Shown here: piece after piece, positions 45,926 to 57,160 of the stretch
Position numbering within the stretch: position 1 is the stretch's first letter
How the letters are laid out: every line of letters begins with the position of its first letter
Source: Cephalopachus bancanus
Taxonomy: Eukaryota; Chordata; Mammalia; Primates; Tarsiidae
NCBI GenBank assembly: GCA_027257055.1
Contig: JAPVLO010000007.1
Coordinates: 6,882,001-6,946,000 of the forward strand
Length of the DNA stretch: 64,000 nucleotides
Direction: 5' to 3'
Notes under the pieces: model-generated
The model's input: only the letters and a program-made list of their open reading frames with translations
What the model was told of the DNA's origin: nothing
The model's database searches: none
Translations under genes and position numbers: made by a program

Positions 45926-47059
45926 TGACCCCAGCTGCAGTCTGAAAACAAGATAAGGAATCATTGCTGTCTCCTTGCTAGCCACAGCCTCAACCCCAGG
46001 GCTTTGAAAGCAGATAAGGGCAGGAGCCAGTGGGCTGGCACCTCTGTCTTTGGCTTGGTTTGAGATGCTTCCCCTGTCTTTGGAATCCCCTAGGCTTATA
46101 CAAAATAAGAATCAACACTCCTTTCCACTTAATTCTCTGCGATTTGCTGATGTTTTTAACAGCAGACATGACCTTTGGACTTAATTTGGCCTTGGGATTT
46201 GGGGATCAGCAGAAACACCAGAACATCTGGGGAAAGTTGCATTTCTGAATGCACTTCCCAAGCTCTGCTGATCTGCTTTCTACATTCTGTGGCTTAGATG
46301 AGCCAGAGGTTGGCGATTTGAATTCTTACCAAATCTAGACAAAAATCATCAGAGATAAACTCACTTCATTGAGGATTTATTTGAGTGCTCAATAAAGAGC
46401 CAGCACCATGGACAGTTCTGTGAGTGAGTACATGGCAAGCAATTAATAAGTGTCTGCTGAAAACATTCTCCTGAAGAAAATTGCCTTATAAAGCACTTCA
46501 CCTCAGTCCTTGACCTTAAAATAAAAATCATTAGCTAGCCAAAATTTTTCACTCCTCTCTAGCTCCCCCAAATAAATATCTTCTCTTTCTTTTTTCTCCG
46601 ATTTCTCTGAGTATTAAAGAAAAAGAAAATTAAAAGCACAGGGAATAATATACCAAATGTACAACACCAGAGGCTGTTAAAGCTGTCATTTGGTATGTGC
46701 TAGTGGGTATAACTATATATAGTATATAATGAAGCAATACTAGTAGAGGTGAAATCCTCTTTTACCTCTCAACACTCCCAGAAGGAATAGTTCTCAGGGA
46801 TTTGGTACAGGTTTTTCTAGGCTAATGTGTAAAGTTCTCATGGACTCTTGCTTGCTATCGCTGTCTCTGTCTTCCCATCTCCCTGTCCCCCTCTCTCCCT
46901 TGGGTCCCCTTCTCATCTCTCCATTGACATGCTGTATATGATATTATCTTGTGGGAGGAGGTTTACAAATACAATACCACACTGTAGATGTTTTCTTTTT
47001 TTTTTTAATAGGAAGTTAGTTCATTGCTTTTAAGCACCACCAAGTGTCCTATGGTAAGA

Positions 47060-47385
47060 ACATACATTTGATATAGCCAGCCCCCTATGATTAATGGTCA
47101 TTCAGGGTTTTTTTAATCGGTTTTTCATGGTGATACACAATGCTGAAACTGTGCCGACCATCCTGGCACGTGCTTCCTCGCCCACTACAACTTGCCTAGA
47201 AATAGTCACAGAGTCAGAGTGTTCACATTTCTAGTTTTATTTGATATTGCCCAACTGCCTCTGCAAGATGTCCATAGCAATTTATATCTAAAATGCATGG
47301 GAGCTGTTTCCCCATATTTTTGCCAACACTTGATACTGTCAAACTTAAACATTTCTCTTGGGTGAAAAACGTCCTGCTCTTTCTT
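47060..47385 (-). mobile_element. L1M fragment, reverse orientation
   Basis: GCCCAACTGCCTCTGCAAGA, TTTTTGCCAACACTTGATAC, TGTCAAACTTAAACATTTCT and TTAATGGTCATTCAGGG are the reverse form of a late L1 ORF2 segment. Confidence 0.5.
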
Positions 47386-47814
47386 CCCACTTCCTTCTAA
47401 TCTCTGCTTCTTTCTTAGCTTGTGCTCTGTCTAGAACATCACACATGGTGACTATTTTCTTGGTCTTCGCGGGTCACTAAGAGGCTGAGGAAGGTTGGGT
47501 GATTTGCCAATGGTCCTGTGGCTACAAAGTGGTGGAACAGTGCAGAACCAAGTCTCCTGGCTTCCAATGCCCCCTTAATCAGCTTTTGGTGTGTATCAGG
47601 GACCTCTGCCAGCAAGGACAGGGACAAAGAAGGAAGTCTGAGTACCAGGAGCAATAAGTTTCCTCCTCCCATATCCATAAGGTTGTGATGAGGATCTGTG
47701 GAGAATCTGAATCCAGCCTTCCAATAGCAGCCAATACCTGTGATGAGATCGCACACTCAGAAGAAAGTAGGCAGAAGATGCACATTGAGGAAGTCACATG
47801 TCTGCATCCTTTGT

Positions 47815-47985
47815 TGGTAGACTCTAGAAAAGGGCCGCTGGGCTCCTGTCCAAGCTCAGGGGATTTACTTCAACCTTCTCAGTCATTGTTTCATAACCTG
47901 TTAAGTGGGGCAGTCCTTACCTCTCAGGGCCCTGGGGAGAATTAAAGAGATCAATGCTTACAGCGATTACTGTCATGTCACTATT
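47815..47985 (+). mobile_element. MIR
   Basis: TTCAACCTTCTCAGTCATTG, TAAGTGGGGCAGTCCTTACC, TCTCAGGGCCCTGGGGAG and AATTAAAGAGATCAATGC follow MIR order. Confidence 0.55.
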
Positions 47986-49152
47986 TAATTCTGCCAGAAA
48001 GCCTGTCTCTCTGTCCCCAAACTTGGGATGAATCCCAACACCCTCTGTTTAACTCTGAGACTGTTTCTTGTATTGTCAGCCATAGACTCAGCCTTCATTC
48101 ACCTGCCGAGGCAAAGATGCTACAGCAAGAAATCATGAACCATTCCAAAGTCCCAATAATGATCCAGGCAAAACAAGAATGAGGCGGGGAAGAAAGTGAA
48201 ACAGCCTTCAAGGTCTCCCAGAAGCAGACCTAGGCCCCTGAGGGGCTGCCCTGGGTTTTGTCAACCTGCTGGCCAGACCTCCTCAAAGTCCATTGGCTTA
48301 TGTTCTCTGTAGGCAGCTGCCCAGGAAGTCTAGCAAGGACAGGGTTGGGGGAGAGTGGGGGATGGGGGTGCCTCTTAGTATTCACCAAGTCACCCTGTGG
48401 CCTTTACCGCAAAGTTGGCTGGAATATAAATGCCCCATGTCTGAATGTGCAAACTCTGCTTAGGTGTGAAGAGCATCCCAACTAGACCACGAAGCAAAGA
48501 ATACCAGCTCCAAGGCAGGCTCCCACTATGCTCAGACACTAGGGAGAATGGGCAGGTCCTGCCCTCTACGATGTGTCAACCATACCAAAAGTGCCCTCCC
48601 AGCGGGTCTGAGATGGTCACTCCCAAACCCATGCTCCATCGTTGTTGCCCTCCAGAGGCTCTCAGAAAAGCCATCCAAGAGCCTAGCTGTCCCCTGTCGG
48701 GTGCTGACTGATGCCATCTTGAGTCTCAGAGGCAGGGTCATTGAACACTACCGTCATTTACAGTAAAACTATCCATATGGGTCAGAACACTCCAGGAATC
48801 TATAAGTGGTCTCTGCTTTGACCTTCACTTAATTTTATGATTTGCTAGTACTAGAGCATTCAAAGCATTTCTCTCTACATACTACCTGGCAGTGTTCATT
48901 CTCTCCCCAAATAAATGAATGTACAGGAACAAGTACAGTGGGTCATGACAACAGTGCTAAGGACATTAACTCATTCAAACTTCCCCAAATCAAAGCTCAA
49001 CAGGCAACCTCTGTAGGAGAGAGACTCTGACAACCCCCATTTTCTAAACAGAAACTAAGTGTCTAAGAAGAAAGTGAAAAGTACACTGACTCAAAAATTC
49101 TTAGTCAATGAGAAAATGTTCAGAAAATAATGTTAGTTTAAAAATTATAGGA

Positions 49153-49458
49153 CAGGCTGAGTGCAGTGGCTCACACTTGTAATCTCAGCAGTTTGTGATG
49201 CTAAGGCCAGAGAGCTGCTTGAGCTCAGGAGTTTCAGACTAGCCTGGACAATATAGCAAAACCTCATCACTACAAAAAAAATTTTTTAAAACAGTTATCT
49301 GTGCATGGTAGCACATGCCTATAGTCCCAGCTTCTCAGGAGGCTGCAGAAGAATTGCCTGAGCCTGGGAAGTCAAGGCTTTGATGAGCCATGATCACATC
49401 ACTGTACTCCAGCCTGGGCAACAGAGTGAGACACCGACTCAAAAAACAAACAAAAAAC
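49153..49458 (+). mobile_element. Alu dimer, old J-like
   Basis: GACAGGCTGAGTGCAGTGGC, GAGCTCAGGAGTTTCAGACT, CTCATCACTACAAAAAAAAT, TGATCACATCACTGTACTCC and GAGACACCGACTCAAAAAAC. Diverged, but both arms are present. Confidence 0.92.
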
Positions 49459-50155
49459 CAGAACACAGCATAAATGGTACTATTCTGAATTTGTATGCAG
49501 AATTGATAACTACATATGTGTGAATAGGAAAAATACTGTAATAAACTTGACAGGATGACAAGCACATTCCTCTCTGGATGGTGGGATTATATGTGATGGT
49601 CAGGTTTCTTTCCACACATCCATATCCTCGGGGACGGGCAAATGAGCGTGTGTAACATGGCTGGCTTGCAGAGAGCTAATGGTCACTCATTCTAAGTTGG
49701 TGGAAACCCAACTAATGGCAGCTCCCAACCACACCTGACAGGACATACCACCCAGAAAACCAGAGGCTGTTTCATCTCCTCAGTGTCCCTCCAAGTCTCT
49801 GGAACTCTGGTCTTTCCCCTGTCCAAGCTGCTCTATCTTTCATGGGGCAGGTGCCAGTGTCTCCATTATCAGCAACTAGAATAACAACTAGCGCAATGCA
49901 CACTCTTCTAAAACCTTCTGTGTGTCATTTCACTATAAACCAGGGAGGTTCTGCTGCTACCCCATTCACAGAGGCAGTTGGTGAGGTTCAGAAAGGCCGA
50001 GGTCTTCCCCAGAGTCAGACTTGAGCTTATTGAAGAGTAACAAAAAGCCTTTCCATCTTTTCACCACCTTCTCTCCTAACCTTCATCCCCAGTCTCTATT
50101 TTCTTCTTCCCTCCAGACTTTTGCTCATTTCTTTCTTACTCAGATGCCTGTCTAA

Positions 50156-50441
50156 CTCCCTCACTCTCTTCCTCTCTTCCTCCCTTCTTCCTCCTTTCCC
50201 TTCTTCCTCTCTTCCTTTTCTCCTTCCCTCCTTCCTTCTTTCTTTCTCTCCCTCCTTCCTTGCCTCCCTCTCCCCTTCTTCCTTCCATCCTTCCTCCCGT
50301 CTCTCCTTTCCTCTTCCCTTCCTTCCCTCCTTCCTCCCCTCCTTCTCTCCTTTATTCTTGCCTTCCTTCCTTCCTTCCTTTCCTTTTTTCCTTCCTTCCC
50401 TCTTCCCTTCCTTCCTTTCGTCCTTCCTTCCTTCCTCCCTT
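50156..50441. repeat. Polypyrimidine tract, (CTTCC)n/(CTTC)n type
   Basis: Almost uninterrupted C and T for about 285 bases, ending with TCCTTCCTTCCTTCC. On the PHACTR3 strand it is a GGAA/GGAAG-rich purine tract. Confidence 0.95.
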
Positions 50442-50922
50442 AATTATGGTGACTCTGCTAGGCACTAAGAATGTAATAGTGAATCAGAGAGAGTCCCATC
50501 GGCAAGAAGCTTACAGTTTAGGAAGGAAAACATGCAAGCTGGCTCACATGTATGTGTAACAAGTGTGTGACAAGGCAGAGGGAAGAAGCCAGAATAATGG
50601 ACTGTGGGTCCCTGAGGAACCACTCACCTGAATTACTAAAAAGGACACTCATCTCAGTGCTTTTCTGGCCTTGTCATGGCAGGGCAGAAAGGAAGACAAC
50701 CCCACAACAGAAAGACAGGAGGGTCTGCATCCCTGAGAGGTCCAGCTGTGAGACACTAGTTCATAGGGTCCCAGCATCATATATGACATGAGGCATGGGA
50801 ACAATCAGCTTCTGTGTGGACTGTGTGGTAGACTGCAAAGATGGTCACATTTCTCCACTGCCCAGAGCCTAGCCCCTCTGCACTGAACTCTTTTCTTCCC
50901 AACAAGAGGGGATATTTCACCA

Positions 50923-51186
50923 GGTGAGGTGGCTCATGCCTATAATCCCAGAACTTTGGGAGGCAGAGGCGAGAGGATTGCCTGAGCCCAGGGGTTTGAG
51001 ACCAGCCTGGGCAGTCTGGCGAGACCTCATCTCTACCAAAAAAAAAATAGCTGGGCATGGTGGCATGTACCTGTTGTTCCAGCTACTTGGAAGGCTGAGG
51101 TGGAAGGATCACCTGAACCCAGCAGATCGAGGCTGTGGTGGCCATGAGTGTGCCACTGCACTCCAGCCTGGGCAACAGAGTGAGAC

Positions 51187-51190
<4 letters not shown>
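50923..51190 (+). mobile_element. Alu dimer, intermediate type, in MLT1
   Basis: GTGGCTCATGCCTATAATCC keeps the full box A spacing. GAGCCCAGGGGTTTGAGACC, CAGCAGATCGAGGCTGTGGT and CCACTGCACTCCAGCCTGGG follow. The tail has turned into a GA repeat. Confidence 0.93.

Positions 51191-51225
<35 letters not shown>
51191..51225. repeat. (GA)n microsatellite in the Alu tail
   Basis: About seventeen GA units directly after GAGACTTCA. Confidence 0.97.
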
Positions 51226-51231
<6 letters not shown>

Positions 51232-51976
51232 AGATTTCCCCCCTTCTTTTGAACTGGGGCTGGCCTTGATTTGTGTTGCCAACAGCATGCAGTAGGGACA
51301 ATGATAGCCCATCTTGAGCCTAGAACTAAAGAGGCTTTGTACATTTCCCTCTTGCCTAGGGCTCTGCCTCTACCACAGGAATAAACCCAAGATGAAGAAC
51401 ACACAAAACAGAGTTGAGTCATCCCAGTTATCCCAGCTGAGGCTCCAGATGCATGCGAGAGGCATCAATATCAGCTAGCGTTATACCCAACCTGCAATTG
51501 AATATGGACATGCAAGTGGACCCAGTCAGGATCAAAAGAATGGCCTGGTTAAGCCAGTCTAAGTTGTCAACTACAACATCACAATCTAAATAAAAGAGTG
51601 TTGCCTTAAGGCTCCACATTCTGTAATAGTTTGTTACCAAAAATAGCCAACTGATGCATCAGGTACCACCCAAATCTCAGAAGCAATAAAGCTAAAGTTG
51701 AGAGCTGGTGCCTTCCCCAAGAGTCTACAAAAATGGCTGGTGTCATCCCTGATAGATAAAGCAGCAGAAACACCACATCTGTAGATCCCAATAACCGCAT
51801 ATCAATAGATATGAAATCAAACAGCAGTATCCTGATGTCTTAAAAACCTAAAGATGTACCCCATAAGAAAGAGGCTACCCTAAAAGTAGGTAATGATGCC
51901 TCAAACCAACTCCAAGTTCAACATGTGTTTTTAAAGATTCCCACAACAAAGAGGAGAACAGAGATGGGCTGGACTT

Positions 51977-52091
51977 GTATATTAGAGTCAAGCATACATG
52001 AAGTCCAACAATTAGGCTCGCAAACTATCCTAGAAAAAGTGCTACATGCCTCATTGCTGAATATCACTTTCCAAGTACTCCCCTTGGGAAG
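51977..52091 (-). mobile_element. Mariner-like 3' end, left member of a fold-back pair
   Basis: The minus strand reads CTTCCCAAGGGGAGTACTTG with the tail of a transposase-like segment, then CTTTTTCTAGGATAGTTTG. It matches 52377-52491 on the opposite strand. Confidence 0.65.
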
Positions 52092-52249
52092 TTGTGCACC
52101 GATTTCAGGGCCTAGTCCACCTGTCAAAGCAGTTTGGAACTTTTCTGAATGGTCATCATTGTTATTTGTTGAAGTAAGACAATTCAGTTTACAAACTTGC
52201 TACCGTGTGCTTATGTTGGCAGCACTGTACAAATAACTGTATTGGAACA

Positions 52250-52491
52250 CCCTCCCTACTCACCTGATCTGGCTCCCAATGACTTATTTTTTTACCCAAA
52301 GATGTAGGAAATATTGAAAGGAAGACATTTGATGGCATTCAGGACATCAAGGGTAATAAAAATAGTTCCAATATTGCTTCCCAAGGGGAGTACTTTGAAG
52401 GTGAATGTAGTGATATTCAGCAATGAGGTATATGGTACTTTTTCTAAGATGAGTTTTCAAACTTAATTATCAGATTTTGTATGTGCACCAA
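52250..52491 (+). mobile_element. Mariner-like transposase 3' part (broken), right member
   Basis: Short phrases recall the mariner transposase end: the DNA for a His-Pro-Pro-Tyr-Ser-Pro-Asp-Leu-like stretch (CTACTCACCTGATCTGGCTC), then CAAGGGGAGTACTTTGAAGG (Tyr-Phe-Glu-Gly). Stops and shifts break it; it is not a gene. Confidence 0.6.
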
Positions 52492-52794
52492 GCAGCAACA
52501 GAGGGTGATTCCTGTATGCCAGGCACCAAGATGAACAATCTTTAAGCAGCTCTCATTTGAGCCTCACAAGACCTTGAGTCACTATCAGGACCCCAATATA
52601 GAAAGGAGGCAACAGCAGCAACAAAGAGGCTCACTAATCTCCCAAGGACATACAGGTGGTCATGACGGAGACATGAAAGCACCAAATCCTGGAACCAAAC
52701 CAAACCAAAAGAGAGGACAACTAATCAAGACACAACAATGCCTTCATTTCATAAGTGAGAAACTAAGGCTTAGAAACATTAGACAAGTTTATCA

Positions 52795-52812
52795 ACAACA
52801 ACAACAACAAAT
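52795..52812. repeat. (CAA)n
   Basis: Six CAA/ACA units following TTTAT. Confidence 0.9.
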
Positions 52813-52819
52813 TACTCCT

Positions 52820-53020
52820 TTTACAGAGTACTTACACAGTGCCAGGAAATGTCCTAAAAGTTTTATGTGCTTTTCTTATTTTCTCACTTAATCCTCATGC
52901 ATTGTAAACTAAAGAGCATTATTCCATTTAACAGGGAAAAAATACAGATTTGGAAATTCCTAAGTTGTTCAAGGTCTTAAGGGATGGAACTGGAATTTTA
53001 ACTAAGTTTTCCTGGTTCCA
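52820..53020 (+). mobile_element. Old MIR/L2-class fragment
   Basis: ACAGTGCCAGGAAATGTCCT, CTCACTTAATCCTCATGCAT and AAGGGATGGAACTGGAATTT follow the old-repeat order also seen at 59085-59330. Confidence 0.45.
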
Positions 53021-53069
53021 ATTCTCATGACAGAACAATAGTCTAAGAGAAGACACAGCCCTGCAGATA

Positions 53070-53200
53070 TGCAACAGGATCTGAGTTCTCCTGCTGGCTC
53101 TCCCTACAACTTTCTGGGGCTCAGTTTCCTCACCTGCAACATGAGAATCAAATTACGAGCCTCCTCAAAGTGCAGTCTGAAGTCTCAAGGGCTAACTTGT
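53070..53200 (+). mobile_element. MIR
   Basis: GATCTGAGTTCTCCTGCTGG, GGGGCTCAGTTTCCTCACCT and GCAACATGAGAATCAAATTA are the MIR core. Confidence 0.65.
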
Positions 53201-54172
53201 GGAGAGAGCAGAGAACGGTATTGGGCTGTCATCCAAACGTCCAAAAACATTAGTTGCTGACATCACCAGCAGCATCCAACATCATTCACCTTCCTCCTCC
53301 TCTGAGGTCACAGAGACCATGACAGACTCATAACCAAACCATAAGTGCAGGCGCCTGGCAAGGGACAGTCAAAATCATCACTGGGCAATAGGCCAGATGC
53401 TATTTATAAGTTGACACTAACACAGAGTGCGTACAGACAAGGACACCTTCAGAGCTGAACCATGTGTGACCTTCTGAATTGTCACCCAATTCTATTTATG
53501 ACCATTCTAGACCAGTGGCCCCACTGGGTAAGTGCTTGTACGGCTTTTGTTCTTGAGACTAGAATTTATACCACTCACTTCCTTGTAGAATGCTATGCCC
53601 TGGGTACTTGTAAGATTTTTCCTGCAAGATCAATGAAGCCAACCCCTCTAGAAGAACTTCCTTCCGACTTTGGTAATGAAAACAAAGAAGTGATGTTAGT
53701 ACCTGGTGGCCTGTCTCTGAATGCTAACAGAAAATTGGAAATAAAGGTCAGATTACTTAGCTCCATCCTTCCATTTAAAAGCAATACACAGGAGACAGAG
53801 GTAGTGATTTGACTCAGAAGATCAAATGTAAATCATAGCAGTACAGCAGGCCAAGTGTTGATTAAGTGCTTGTGGTGACCTGGAAATATTCAAGGTCAAG
53901 AGCTAGAGACTCTGGGTGGGGGGAATGGATCTGGAAGTGGGACCAAGGGTGGGGGTATCCCGGGGTCATACACTCACAACATCACTCTGATAAAATTACA
54001 TACTCTCTGGAAAACAGAGGAGAGTTTCACAGAAGTTTCTCTCAGCATCGTTTCAGGATGAAAATTATCTAATCCCTATGTGACTAAAATCCTGCTAAAG
54101 TTACCAGACATGTAAAAGACATATAGTAAATAAGCTAAAATTTATTTAAAAATTAAAAAGTACCAGAAAAAA

Positions 54173-54330
54173 CACTGGCATGCAGTTCCGGCTACTCGGA
54201 AGGCTGAGGTGGCTGGATCGCCGGAGCCCACCAGGTCGAGGCTGTGGTGGCCGGGAGTGGCCACTGCACTCCAGTCTGGGCGACAGAGTGAGACTCCAAC
54301 TCGAAAAATAAAAAATGAAAAAAAACTCTG
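54173..54330 (+). mobile_element. Alu right monomer, young, slightly truncated
   Basis: Begins CTGGCATGCAGTTCCGGC, a few bases inside a right arm. GATCGCCGGAGCCCACCAGG, GTGGCCGGGAGTGGCCAC, GGGCGACAGAGTGAGACTCC and AACTCGAAAAAT follow. Eight or so CpGs remain. No left arm. Target duplication not clear. Confidence 0.9.
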
Positions 54331-55869
54331 ACAGAGGAATAAGATATGAGAGGAACAGACTTCTCTGCTATTAAAACATACAATACAGTGATAATAATTA
54401 AAACAATGTGGCTATGTTGCAAGAATAGACAGATTTCAATGGAACTAAATGAAAAGTCCCAAAATGGGCAGTAAATCATATGGAAGTTAATATATTTCTA
54501 AAGGAGGCAATAAAAATCCAAGGAAAACAACATCATTCATTAAACGGAATTGGTACAATGGCTGGCAACCTGGAAGAGAGTAGTCTGGATATGTCCCTCA
54601 CATGTTCCACCAAAATAAGTGGCAGATTGATCAAAGCTTTCGAAGTAAAAGATAAAAGCATAAGGAGCAAAAGGAAATCATCCCTGTTGGCAATCAGAAA
54701 AGGACTCTGACAGAAGAGCCAAGGCCTCCTCCTGGACATACAGGAGGTCACGCAGAAGCTACCAAAGTGACCAACATCCCCTCCACGTGTGGGGACCCTG
54801 CTTTCTCATCAATGCCCCCCCACCCCAGGCTCCAAGAGTTCCTCCCACCTCCTGAATAGAGGCCATGAGAGATCCCATAGTGGGAGGCCTCTTTCTTGAC
54901 AGTGTCAGATTCAAGGCTGGTCCTTGCTTCTTTCATTTCTTAAATCATCCAGTTCATACCTGAAGTCCTATAACAAGTCTGCCTCCCCTCCCCACATTGG
55001 GATGCCACCATGGTCCCCTATACTGTGTTATCCTGCAGCAAGCTTAAGAAGCCCAACTTTGTTTACCTATAAGAGTGTCTCTGGTGGCCTGTGGCAGCTG
55101 GGCTTTGACAATATAAACAGGTAGAAAAATGGTTTTAAATGTTCATTATTGGTACTATCAGCAGCAGAGACTTTCCCAGGAAACAAGAGGTGGGGGCTCT
55201 GGGGAGAGGGAACTGGAAGTGATTTCCTTTCCTGGGAGCCCCAAATCCAAAACTAGTTCACAAAGTGATGCTTCGGCGACCCAACAGGAAGGAAGATGAA
55301 TTTACTGGGAGAAAGATGAGGAGACAGAAGACAGAGATTTCCTGCTTGGACTTTGGAATTAGAAACCACTTCTCTATGACATGTGGTCTCCCCATGACAT
55401 CTAAGGTCTCCATCCACTCTGCACATACCAGCTGTGCCCTCAAAAGCAGCGAGCTGAAAATCTGGGACACAGGTGATGACATGGATGATCTTGGCTTTCA
55501 AGGAGATGACAACCTGATGGGTGATAGAGAGAGAGCACACCAGACAGGACCCCAAATAAGACAGCGATAATTGGGTCTGAGTGTCCTGAAGGAGAAGCTT
55601 GGAGCACCAGAGAGCCTCTGACAGGGAGATGCCACAGGACCCGTTGACATCGGAAGGGTGGCTTCCTGCAGAAGTGGCGCTTGGGCTGGGGTGGGAAGGG
55701 TGAGCGGGACTCAGTCAGGAGCAGAGAACTGTACTTGTGCGGCCTAGCGGTGGTGTTTGGGGGTTGGAATTCCAGTGCAAGCCAGAGCAGGGGTCTACAT
55801 CCCCAAGCTAGATCATGCCATCAGGAGGTCACAGAGACAGCCTGGGACCAGAGCAGACAGGTGAGACTG

Positions 55870-56290
55870 GCCTGGTAGGGAGTTTGGGCATTTTTTGTTT
55901 TATTTTGAATTTTACAAGCCTTGGGCAACCACTGAAGAATTTCAAGCAAGATGGGAGCATGGGGGAGGGGCACTGGCTGCCATAATGAGATCTGAGGTTT
56001 AAAATGATCACTCCAATTACCCAGCAGAAACCCAATTAGATGGGCCTCACAGAGGAAACAGGGAGGGGTCAGGATGCAGCTGCATCCTTCCAGGGGACAG
56101 GCAGGAGGCCTGAACCTCGGAGGTGGGGGCTGGAGGTGATGAGAAGCAGATGGATTTGAGAGGGCCTCAGGGTTGGAGCTGGTGGGATGCAGGGATTTTG
56201 TAGTGATGGGGACTAGGAAGGAAGTGGCAGAGACAGGTTGACTCCCAGTTTTCTGGTGTCAGCAGCTAGGTGGGAGGTGGTGCTATCTCC
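55870..56290 (+). mobile_element. Old LINE-type fragment
   Basis: TTTTATTTTGAATTTTACAA, GCAACCACTGAAGAATTTCA, AGCAAGATGGGAGCATG, AATGATCACTCCAATTACCC and CTCCCAGTTTTCTGGTGTC, in the common order of the same family as 42265-42740. Confidence 0.5.
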
Positions 56291-57100
56291 CAGGAACACT
56301 GTAGGAGGATTCAGGAAAGCCTCTTTGGGATACCTATTGGGGCCTCAGTTTCCTTTAGTGCTCGTGGCTGAACTACTACAGGAATTTCAGAATTGTTACA
56401 CTAGCCAAGTCTGGACTCCAGATGAATCAACACAGCATCCAAGAATTGGAACACATCATGGGGAAGGAGGTAGGGACATAGCCCTTAGCCTGGACAGCCT
56501 GAATTGCCCCTTAACTACAGGCAGGTCCCTGGGATACCCCCACAAAACTCCTAGAGACCCCCAGACAAGTGTGAAAAAGCACAGGACTCCACAGTTCCCC
56601 AACTCCCGCTGTCTCTGTCCCAGTCTACCACTTGGCACACCATTTTCCCCCATCTGCATCACTTCCTACCTAGCCTCAGCCCCACCTTGTCATCCACTTG
56701 GCCTCCTGGTCATTCCAGAAACTCTAACAATAGCTGCCAGGAACTGAGTTCTGTCCTGTTTGGGAACAACCCTCCCTCCAAGCAGCCATGCCTTAGACTG
56801 CAGAGACAGTGACTCTCACCCAGAGAGTTCATGCTGCCCATGTGGCCCCTGACCTCGCCCCTTGCAAGCCCACATGACAACTCTCCTGGTACCATGATAA
56901 GCCTGTGCACGGCAGAAAAGTCGGCTCTGAAGACAGGCATTTAAAAATACCCATGAAATGGTGTGGGTATATATAGAGAGAATGGAGCCAGGCACCTCAG
57001 CCCACACAGGATGCAAATATGTGCCTTGGAGAAAACCATGTTGTATCTTAAATAGAGGCCTGGGATATGAGCACCAAATAATAGAAATTAATGCTCCAAA

Positions 57101-57160
57101 CAACCATATTGTGTCATATAGCCCACACCTCAACAATATTGTGTCATATAGCCCACACCT
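57101..57160. repeat. 30-bp tandem duplication
   Basis: Two adjacent 30-bp units beginning CAACCATATTGTGTC and CAACAATATTGTGTC, both ending AGCCCACACCT. One mismatch. Confidence 0.95.

Larger units (their letters stand above)
50820..51660 (+). mobile_element. MLT1-type LTR (ERVL-MaLR), split by an Alu
   Basis: GTGTGGTAGACTGCAAAGAT and TTCCCAACAAGAGGGGATAT lie left of the Alu. TTGAACTGGGGCTGGCCTTG, AGTTATCCCAGCTGAGGCTC, CAGATGCATGCGAG and TAATAGTTTGTTACC lie to the right. Only LTR sequence is seen, with no retroviral genes. Confidence 0.65.

Noticed and set aside
50121..50559. Pro/Ser/Leu/Phe-rich open frames
   Set aside because: Translation of the pyrimidine tract.
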